The notes under the pieces were generated by a model, which saw only the letters and a program-made list of their open reading frames with translations, was not told the DNA's origin and ran no database searches. A stretch of 64,000 bases of DNA, taken from Caprella mutica. Lineage: Eukaryota; Arthropoda; Malacostraca; Amphipoda; Caprellidae. The DNA is taken from positions 62,001-126,000 of the forward strand of contig CANNZV010001833.1 in assembly GCA_947561585.1 (NCBI GenBank), given 5' to 3'. A program made the translations under genes and the position numbers. Positions 1-9,900 of the stretch are shown one piece after another (positions within the stretch are counted from its first letter, which is position 1; each line of letters opens with the position of its first letter).

Positions 1-598
1 TATTTGATAGAATTTTATTTATTTTACCGTTGATCTCCCGTCATAATATTTTAAGTATATTTGCGTAACTCTTGTTGATTCATTCTTAGCTCTTGCACAC
101 AAAGTTTATACCTAGTTTGAGATGAAAAACACAATTTATGAGATTTGTAATCGAATAGATTATTCATAAATGATATGTTTGTATAGTAACTCTGTTAATG
201 CAGTATCCCATAGAGAATTAATATTTTATCTATAGTTCAGCTGAGCAAGGCTGATTGATGTTATTGTAATAATTGAGTAACTCACCATAGTTCATTCACT
301 ATTTTCCCTTTAAAAATAAGTAGTTAGCAATAGTTGGAAACATGGAGTTCATAAGTTTGAAAAGATTGCTGGAAATCTTGATTTATTGCGTCATCATCTT
401 TATCCTCTCAAGTTTTTTTGTTTTATTCTACTTTACATTATTAAAAAATAATTACATTTGTTAGGTGTGATAATTTACCTATTTTCTCTTGTTTTCATTA
501 TTTCCTCCCTTAAGATTAATCATTCATTATTTTCAACCACATGTCTAATAATTAATCTCTGGTTATAATTAATCCCAACCGCACGTTTTATTATTCAT
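1..598. other. AT-rich non-coding stretch
   Basis: No gene, long open frame or clear repeat is seen here. The last part (about 545-598) already contains diverged relatives of the tandem unit that follows. Confidence 0.5.
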
Positions 599-770
599 CT
601 CTGGTTATCATTTTCAACCTCACGTTGTCTCTGGTTTTCATTATTTTCAACCACACGTTCAATATTTCATCTCTGGTTATCATTTTCAACCTCACGTTGT
701 CTCTGGTTTTCATTATTTTCAACCACACGTTCAATATTCCATCTCTGGTTATCATTATTTTCAATCTCTT
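599..770. repeat. Tandem duplication, about 72-bp unit
   Basis: Two nearly identical 72-bp units (599-670 and 671-742) and a partial third, built from smaller sub-repeats containing CTCTGGTTATCATTTTCAAC and CCACACGTTCAAT. An open frame across it (625-828) is only a translation of the repeat. Confidence 0.8.
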
Positions 771-916
771 TCATTTCTTATTAATTTCCAGCCCTCTTTT
801 CCACCTTCACTCCATGTTATTTGCATAGACTCACGCAAAGTCTATTTTGGGCTCAATGCTAATTTAACAGCTCATTTGTTATCAATTAGATGCAAATTTC
901 ATATCATAGAATATGT

Positions 917-1162
917 GAAGAGTTTGGTTCCAAAACGCGATAAACGCCACTTTTGAAAAAAATGAGTTTCCGCCTAAATCAATATTGTATTTCGTCGGTA
1001 TTGTGGATTTGAATTGTTTATGTTATTATAACCTCAATATGCTATGTGAATGATTGAAACAGAAAATAGTGGTTTTCATCTTTGTACTTTCTTGGTAAAG
1101 AAAACACATTTTAACTCAAATTGATCAAAATGGATTTATAGCGTTTTGGAACCAAACTCTTC
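917..1162. mobile_element. MITE with 22-bp terminal inverted repeats
   Basis: The left end (917-938) contains AGAGTTTGGTTCCAAAACGC and the right end (1141-1162) is its perfect reverse complement. The interior is about 200 bp, AT-rich and non-coding. No other copy was seen in the window, so the superfamily is open. Confidence 0.7.
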
Positions 1163-1910
1163 ATGTTTTTGGAAGTTACTTTGCCATACTAATACGTAGT
1201 TAGCTTCTGATAGTTCTAACCTTTAGTCACCTCTACAATGGTGGCTAGTACAGTAAGTTTGTGTATTCAATAATCCCCCGGACTATTAGCAGGTAAAGGA
1301 ACTATCCTACATTTGTGACTAAAGGACCTATCTATTGATGGACCCTTAACTTGCAGTGAAATGAAGAGTATAGGGTCCAAGATCTATATAGACCCTTTAC
1401 ATGAAAAAAATGGATAGATCCCTTACCATATTTGCCATTTCAATTATATGAATTCTGTTAACATTTAAGCTTCAGTAAAAGTGCCATTTTCCGTCCCTGC
1501 GCTACTGGCATGCGATTGTTGTGCCACTGGAATGGAATATGTTTATTGTGCCACTGGCATGTGATTATTGTGCCACTAGTAGGCGATTGTGCCACTGGAA
1601 TGTGATTAAATAGTGACTGAAGATGGCACCTTTACCTTAATTAGCAAATTGCTAGGCATTCTTTACCGCATGATTCATCTGGTAAAGTTAAATTCAACCT
1701 ATCCAATTGTTTTTTTCCTATTTTGCAAATGTAGAGTGAAGTAGGATGGTTTTTGTTGACTAACTTTATCTCAAAGTAGCAATTTGTAAGATCTTCTAAG
1801 ATCGGTTTGAAATGGATCATCTTTTACCTTCTTGCCTTTCATTATACCATTAACATTTTATTACAGTACAAACATTAACGTTTTTTGTTGGTTATTAGAA
1901 AAGGTAAGTA
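1163..1910. other. Non-coding stretch with a degenerate GTGCCACTGG repeat
   Basis: No gene is seen. At about 1498-1615 the words TTGTGCCACTGG and GCGATTGTTG recur four or five times with irregular spacing, a decayed short tandem repeat. At 1275-1430, near-inverted words around GGACCTATCTATTGATGG suggest another decayed palindromic element. Confidence 0.4.
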
Positions 1911-1945
1911 CAGTACAGCTCCTCTATAGTGAATGTAGAGTCCTG

Positions 1946-2066
1946 AGTAAGAAAACTACCCCGTATAGTGAACAAATCTTCTTGCCTTCATTCTAAGAAA
2001 ACCAATTGCCATTTTTTGGCAGGCTGAAGGAAATTTGTTAACTATACGAGGTAGTTTGTCTTACTA
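1946..2066. repeat. Inverted repeat, MITE-like
   Basis: The left arm, with AACTACCCCGTATAGTGAAC, and the right arm, with its near reverse complement (GTTAACTATACGAGGTAGTT), are each about 40 bp around a 35-bp centre. The outer flank CAGTACAGCTCCTCTATAGT resembles a sequence near 15714 (CAGTGGAACTCCCTTATAGT), so both may be ends of one pogo/Tigger-like family. That relation is inference. Confidence 0.55.
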
Positions 2067-2273
2067 TACAGTTGTAAAGTATAGGTAACTTTGAAAAAAT
2101 TCTCTGGTGCAAATGATACCATATTTATAACTAATACTTTATTTATAGGATAATTTGGTAACGCAAATGGAAAGTTGACGGTTAGAGATAATACATCAAA
2201 TCCTTTGGGTAATACTATAATGGATTATCTGGTCACTATACAACCTTATGACTTAAAAAGTGGTGGTTAAATT

Positions 2274-2384
2274 GGGAAGTACAAATTATCGAACAGCTTC
2301 ACATTTTTTAACATAAGATAATTGGTTAAATTAAAATTAATTTATTTTATGGTCAATAATGTGAAACCGTTCGATAACTTGCCC
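2274..2384. mobile_element. Palindromic MITE, ATCGGACGG family (copy 1)
   Basis: A short palindrome whose ends carry AAGTACAAATTATCGAACAG and the inverse GTTCGATAACTTGCCC around an AT-rich centre. It belongs to the commonest small element of the window; other copies or fragments lie near 2630-2727, 2974, 8462, 19150, 34880, 52161, 54950 and 59800. Confidence 0.7.
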
Positions 2385-2400
2385 AAAAAAATTGTATTGA

Positions 2401-2973
2401 ATAACATTTGGTGAAATTTACTCTTATCCCTGCTGGAAAACTGTCCAGGTTACGTCAATTTTCAAGTAACTTTATAGGAAAAAATTGTCAGGTAGATTAT
2501 TTACCCTACTGAGTATATATGGAAATTATATATTCTATTACCGGGAAAATCTAAGCTAGGGCAAGTCCCTACTTTTCTAACAGTTCTACATTTCCGATCA
2601 TAAGAAGAAAAACAAAAAATTTAAGGTTCACTTTTGATTGGTATCCATGATACCTGTATTTTGATTATTATATACCTTTTCTTGTGATCAAAAATGAGGA
2701 TCCGTTCAGTAACTCAGAACTTCCCTCCGCAAAACATACAGACGTACAAATTAACCTACGGTGGCCTCATGAATGAGTGCGAACAGAGAAATACTCCCTC
2801 ATATAAACTACCTTAATAAACAGGAAATACTTTTTATCACATCGAACTCGTTTCTTTTGGTTGACACGCTGGAGATGAAAAGGAAATATCTTTAGATTTG
2901 TAACTAAAGTAATGGAAAGAGAGAGAAAAAATGTATCACAAGTAGCTATAATAAGAAATGGGTCTGATAATAT
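2401..2973. other. Non-coding, one truncated MITE copy
   Basis: No gene is seen. 2630-2727 carries one end of the ATCGGACGG MITE family (TCCGTTCAGTAACTCAGAAC) with the opposite end missing. Confidence 0.45.
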
Positions 2974-3121
2974 TAGGGTTAGATACGAATTATCGGACGA
3001 ATCTACATTTTCGACCATACACGAAACATTCAAGTATCATGGATACTAATCAAAATATAAAAGTTGAATAATAATCATGATCAAAAATGCAAAACCGTTC
3101 AGTAACTCGGAATATCACCCT
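2974..3121. mobile_element. Palindromic MITE, ATCGGACGG family (copy 3)
   Basis: Starts with TAGGGTTAGATACGAATTAT and CGGACGAATC and ends with the inverted form (ACCGTTCAGTAACTCGGAAT then ACCCT). The centre holds GTATCATGGATACTAATC, shared with other copies. It lies about 175 bp beyond the stop codon of the CNPase-like gene. Confidence 0.65.
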
Positions 3122-3295
3122 GTAAAAATAATTGGGAAAGAAATTAAAAAGTTTAAATCTACTCCAAATTGTTCAGTAAAAGTAGATGAAACTGTTTATC
3201 GATGATAAAAATCTATCATAAAATTTTATAATGAAGCAATTTACCTAATTGGCAGCTGTCAATTTGATGCTAAAATCTAATGTCTTAAAATGAAC

Positions 3296-3957
3296 CTAGA
3301 GATGAAAACCACTGAAAATGGCAGACATTTTGGTGGTAAAGTCCGGGTAGATCACCCACACGCCTTCACCGTAACTTCTCAGTGACCCGCCTTTGATGGG
3401 GTGAGAAGGCACAGCTTCACCTGCCTTCTCCAGTTCTGCGGCAAGAAGGACATCGTATCCTGTGGTACGGGGATGAATATCCTTGGTACTGCATCCTAAA
3501 GTGATGTGAGCACGGCAACCTTTCTCACCTACATTTTCCGCAATATCGACCTTTTCACTCATGTCGACAGAAAGCGTTTTGGGGCAGCCTTCAATTTCCG
3601 GTTCTTCGTCTACGATTAACTCTTTACCGATGAGCCCTTCCTGTTCTTCATGCTCTTCATCGGCAATATCTTTCTGCTCTTCAAATAAGGAATTAATATC
3701 CACAGGAGTGTCTGGCGAGTCATCATTACCCCACAGAGTCAGTTGCGACTCATTAAGCTTGACTCTGGCACCAATAGTCCGGGGAGTCACAACAAGACTC
3801 GTCACTGACAGTTGACTCACTGAGCCGATTTTTTCCTGCTTTTCCACACAGTAGGCAGGGGTTTCGTAAGACCGACATTTTGCCGTACAGTGAAGTATGT
3901 CAGCCCCTCCAACAGTGTTGTTGGGAGTGAAGGAAGAGATGATATCCTCAACTGATT
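3296..3957 (-). CDS. CNPase-like gene, exon 6 (2H phosphoesterase domain)
   Basis: 219 codons and a TGA/TAA-type stop, entering in the phase left by exon 5. Recognisable pieces: ADILHCTAKC (first HxT), SVTSLVVTPRTIGARVKL, SQLTLWGNDD, an acidic insert, RAHITLGCSTKD (second HxT), TTGYDVL and the ending AIFSGFHL, matching AIFTGYYG of CNPase. The C-terminus stops soon after the fold with no CaaX box. Confidence 0.85.
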
Positions 3958-6900
3958 CTGCCAAGAAAATGATTTGAATGAGTACATTTTTTTTCTAGCT
4001 AGCTATCTTTTCCATACTTTTTATCTAGAATTTTTAAGTAAAATTCATGACTAAGCTAGAAAAGTCTACCAATGATCACTGACTGTGCATATAATGTTGT
4101 AACCTAACTGTCTTTAATGTAAGAAATTTCAAGCTACCTACAACTATTAAGAAATTAATATACCTAATGATATCCTTTGGGGTCTGTAAGAATACAAACT
4201 TTACCATAGTTTAGTGATTCAGGTGGATATTGGATAGTAAAATCAGGGTACAGGAACATAACGGGTATGGTAATCAGCTCATCGAATCTAATTTGACGTG
4301 ACTACTCTGACCACACTTTGAAATATCGGACAACCTACTTAAACTTAGTCACTACTAAATTTAATTTTTTCTCATCAATTAGCTACTAACTAGGCATTGG
4401 TTGAATTGTATTTTCATTATTCTATTCCCTAATTCATTGTTATTCATAGGAACTACAATTTAGCAGTTAACTAGCACTAGTTTGGGCTCCTAAGAAGCAA
4501 TGTTCAAGACCCTATTTTTTATAGATAAGATAAAGAAATGAACAATAAAAGCACACCTGAATTATATCTATATATTCAACTTTGAGGTTCAATCGCCATT
4601 TTCGCTTTTCTTTTGTACGAAACCCTTATAAAATGACTTTAAACTTCTCGAAATTAACATGCAAATACGAGGAATTATGAGCCGCTCGGTCACAAACAAG
4701 GAATGTGTTGTTGTTGTCGTCATATTTTTGCGTAGTCTACTAGTTACTATACCCGTTATGTTCCTGTACCCTGAGTAAAATAGACCGAATTTTCAGATTA
4801 GAGGTTGCCACAAATATTGATACTGCGGAAACAGCTCTCGACTAGTTACCTGATTTCATTTTGGTCCTGCGGATGAGGTCCCTCTTGAAGGCCTCCACCT
4901 TGAGGGCTCCCCTCACCAGTTCACTGTAGAGGTTCTTCAGAGCTCTGGAGTCCGTCTCGTTGAGGAACCAACAGTGGCAGAAAGGAAGCATCTCCGATTC
5001 ATTCTGAAGAAAACAGTTAGTGTTATCAAATGAGCTACTTGTGTGCGACATATGTGAACCAGACTGTATTTCATGGTAAATTCCACACATTTGATAGTGG
5101 AATTTTTTCCCCGTTGATAAATTATTCACGCAAAGTTGATGGATTTTTAGCTCTATATTCCTATGTTAGCTAGCTACCATTAACTTTCGGAGACTAAATG
5201 TTGGGTGGTTCAGTCAAATTATTGGAAATTGTTAGTGGATTCTTCTAGCTATTTTGAAAAAGTCAGTGGGATTTCAGCACAATATACAGACTGTTATATG
5301 AACGTCGCAGTTACCAAACAATGGGTTTTAAAAAAGGTCATGAACCAATCCGACGTTTAGAAATTTCTGCTTAAAAACTATATTAATTCTCACTTCCCAA
5401 GTACTGCCTGCACCCAGAAGTGAAAAACTCTAAATGCTTCATCTAAGTTAGGCCAGTGTGGATATATTCAACTATTTCCAATGTAGCTATTACATTTATG
5501 GGTAATAGCTACCTTAGTTTTATTATAGGATTTAATATCAAAGAATGCAGTCATCATTAAATCAATCCTTTTAGCAATCACAAAGAAAAAGATAAGAAAT
5601 AAAATGACCATAATTATGATCTTGCATTCCTGATTTGATAAACAATTGAATGTAAAATAACTATATGTTGGAAAATCTTCCGAAAAGTCTTAGGCATATT
5701 TTAACATTCAATATCTAAAAAGCTATTAATGGAAAAATCATATTCTAATAGATTGTAGCTAATAAAAAATAGAATTAAACTTGTTAACCTTCAAAATGTT
5801 ACCAGTTTTATTTTACTGTTAATGAAAATCTAGCATATATAAGGACTTGAAATGTTATCAATGTAGCTAGTTAATATTAATAATAATAATCAGGGCTGGG
5901 ACAATATGCTCTAAAAACTATAGATCCCAAAAATATTACAGACGGAAAGAATTAAAGAGTATTGAATGGTTCTACACCAGCGGTATACAGTATTCGATAC
6001 CATTTCGTTTTGTCTATGATAATTTCGGGATCTATAGTTTTTAGAGCATATTGTCACAGCCCTGATAATAATAATAGCATATTAATTGATATGCCAGTTA
6101 ATTGAAATTCTTTTAAGGTAATGAACCATTTGCCACATTCTTATTTCTTACCAGTTAACTAAATACCCAATGAAATTACTACTCTATGATAAATAAGCTA
6201 TACATTTTATAATAATTCATTGGAAATTTTCCATATGGTAATTAGCGAGGGAAAAATAAGCATCTGTTAATTGATTTAATATTTACCAGATTTTCATAAA
6301 AAATTTATAACTATAACTACATTGTGTTCCATTAGTCACATTTCAAGGCCTAAAATCAGCTGAAAATTTGCTGCTGTAAACATAGCTACTCAAGAGAAAA
6401 ACTAAAACTATTTTGTAATATCTAGGGTTGTGACAATATGCGTTTAAAATCATAGATCTTAGGAGTATCATAGACAAAACGAAATATAATGATATCGAAT
6501 ACTATATACTGAGGATTCAGAACGATTCAATACTCTTCATTTCTCTCCGTCTATAATATTTTCAGGATCTAAGATTTTAAATGCATATTGTCACAACCCT
6601 AGTAATATCCATCTACCAGAATTAGATTTTTTTTCTCTGATCCTTTTACAGATATTTAATGTGTAGCTATTTAAAATGTGAATAAAAATAGATTAATATC
6701 CCACCATTGACATAGAGGGTTGTTCATCTAACAGCACGGTGAGGTAGTTACTCTGATGTGCTGCGGTCAAGATCTGTTGTTCTGCGACACTCGTTCTGCC
6801 CAACTCTACTATTATTGGAGACGCTTTTTCACCGATGTGAGTGTTCAGTTGCGTTAGACAATGCTTCAGCTTTTGCTTGCGCCTGCAGAAAAAACAATCA

Positions 6901-9900
6901 TGAAAGAGAGAAAGATACAAAAAGTTCCTGATTGAGAGTAGAAAGACAATTTTTATTTTTATTTAAAAGCAAAAAGAAACATTGAATTTGAAAATAAAAT
7001 AAACAAAGTTAGGTAGCTATATTGCAACTTCTTTTGTTCATTTATCCAGGGTTCAGAGTGTGGCAGTTGAAGTCAAATTGGCTACAAAATTATTATTAAT
7101 AATTAATTCCATGTAGCTACAATTTATCTTGAAATCAATAAAAAATTTGACTGGTGACCCTATCTTAAATATAACATTGGATTCAAATTTTTCTTGTAAC
7201 TATTGTCAATAATATTCTAACAATAACACATGTCATTCAGTGATGGGTTAAAACAACCATTGTATCAGTGATGGGTTAAAACAACCATTGTATCAGTGAT
7301 GGGTTAAAACAACCATTGTATCAGTGATGGGTTAAAACAACCATTGTATCAGTGATGGGTTAAAACAACCATTGTATCAGTGATGGGTAAAAACAACCAT
7401 TGTATCAGTGATGGGTAAAAACAACCATTGTATCAGTGATGGGTTAAAACAACCATTGTATCAGTGATGGGTAAAAACAACCATTGTATCAGTGATGGGT
7501 AAAAACAACCATTGTATCAGTGATGGGTTAAAACAACCATTGTATCAGTGATGGGTTAAAACAACCATTGTATCAGTGATGGGTAAAAACAACCATTGTA
7601 TCAGTGATGGGTAAAAACAACCATTGTATCAGTGATGGGTTAAAACAACCATTGTATCAGTGATGGGTAAAAACAACCATTGTATCAGTGATGGGTTAAA
7701 ACAACCATTGTATCAGTGATGGGTTAAAACAACCATTGTATCAGTGATGGGTTAAAACAACCATTGTATCAGTGATGGGTTAAAACAACCATTGTATCAG
7801 TGATGGGTTAAAACAACCATTGTATCAGTGATGGGTTAAAACAACCATTGTATCAGTGATGGGTAAAAACAACCATTGTATCAGTGATGGGTAAAAACAA
7901 CCATTGTATCAGTGATGGGTTAAAACAACCATTGTATCAGTGATGGGTTAAAACAACCATTGTATCAGTGATGGGTAAAAACAACCATTGTATCAGTGAT
8001 GGGTTAAAACAACCATTGTATCAGTGATGGGTAAAAACAACCATTGTATCAGTGATGGGTTAAAACAACCATTGTATCAGTGTGATGGGTAAAAACAACC
8101 ATTGTATCAGTGATGGGTTAAAACAACCATTGTATCAGTGTGATGGGTAAAAACAACCATTGTATCAGTGATGGGTTAAAACAACCATTGTATCAGTGTG
8201 ATGGGTTAAAACAACAATCAACCACTGCATACAGAAATAGGTCGAAACAACAATCACACGGTGATGGGTTAAAACAACCACTACATACAGTCTTGGGTTA
8301 AAACAACCATCACTCACTTCATTTTGATGGTAGGTTGTCTGGCTGACACCACAGGTGCTTTAGGGTAGGCAAACACAGCCCTAGACAGTAACTCAGAGGC
8401 TTCTTTGAGGTTGGTGTTGGTGCGCACAACTATCACAACCTGGGAAAAAAATAATGTCAAGTTAGGGTGAGTTACAAGATAGTGAACAGTTACACATTTT
8501 CGATCATGTATTACCTAGTTAACTTTTAACTTAATTGGTATCCATGAAACCTTTAGGTTTATTGGATGCCAATTAATATAAAAGTTTAATAAACTAATAC
8601 TAAATATATATCAATAATAACTTAATCATCTACAAAAATGAGTGTCATGACTAGGGTTGTGACAATATGCATTTAAAATCATAGATCCTGAGAATATTAA
8701 AGACCGATTGAATTAAAGAGTATTCATCGTTCTAAACCAGCTGTATACCATTTCATTTCGTCCATGATATTCTTACGATCTATAATTTTAAAAGCATATT
8801 GTCACAACCCTAGTCATGACTATAGGGTATTCTTACAATTCATGGTGATCACGATCTATAATTTTAAATAATAAATACAGTCTTAATAATAATAGTGGAG
8901 CTGTTATAGCAGTAAATATATATAGGGAGCTATTTTAAAATACTGAAAAAAAAAAATTGGGTAGATTAGTATGAACTAAAATTTCCATGGAAAGCTTAAA
9001 TTAATGAAAAAAAATATTAAAATTATGCTTATTAGTGTCTCACCTTGGGCTTAATTTCCCATGTAGGTAAAGGCTTCATGTAATTAAAAAATTAGAGTTA
9101 CAATTAAGTTTATTAGTCTCACCTTACTACTCTTGACATAATCCACTGCATCAGGTGAGTCTAGCAGAGCAATTTCTTCAGGCAGCTCCAGAGTAGACTC
9201 CGCCTCATTCTCAGAGTCTCCGACATCACACCTGGTGGACACACTCTCACTATCATCAACTGATTCTTCTTCTCGCAAAGAATCAAACACCTGAAAGAAT
9301 TGGGAGCTATAGTGTACCTGAATTTAGAGGGGAAATCTTTTTTAAAGATAATAGGACAAGTACTGAAAAAAGCAATATAACACAAGTACCCCCAATTAGG
9401 ACACTGTTAGCAATATAGGACAAGTACCCCCAATTAGGACACTGTTAGCAATATAGGACAAGTACCCCCAATTAGGACACTGTTAGCAATATAGGACAAG
9501 TACCCCCAATTAGGACACTGTTAGCAATATAGGACAAGTACCCCCAATTAGGAGACTGTTAGCAATATAAGACAAGTACCCCCAATTAAGACACTGTAGT
9601 ATCAGCAAGTAATACAATTATGACGATGTCAGCAATATAGGAAAAGTACTACAATTAGGAAAAGAACTACAATTAGGAAAAGAACTACAATTAGGAAAAG
9701 TACTACAATTAAGAAAAGTACTACAATTAAGAAAAGTACTACAATTTATGAAAAGTAGCTACTCCAATCAAGACACATAGCAATACATGATAAGTTCACT
9801 TAAAATTTTAACAGCAAAATGAATAGTTAGATCATCCATAACAAAGCCATACTTAACAACCAACATCATGGAATAGCTTATTCTGAACAATTCATTATAC

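Noticed and set aside
2767..3033. Minus-strand frame of 88 codons near the 3' end of the CNPase-like gene
   Set aside because: It overlaps a palindromic MITE, lies beyond the stop codon and has no supporting splice site or motif.
5891..6064. Perfectly folding hairpins considered as microRNA genes
   Set aside because: The three copies with shared ends are dispersed MITEs; without small-RNA data no miRNA call is justified.
7237..8311. Regular direct repeats that could be taken for a CRISPR array
   Set aside because: Units are contiguous with no unique spacers, the setting is a eukaryotic intron, and no cas genes are present.
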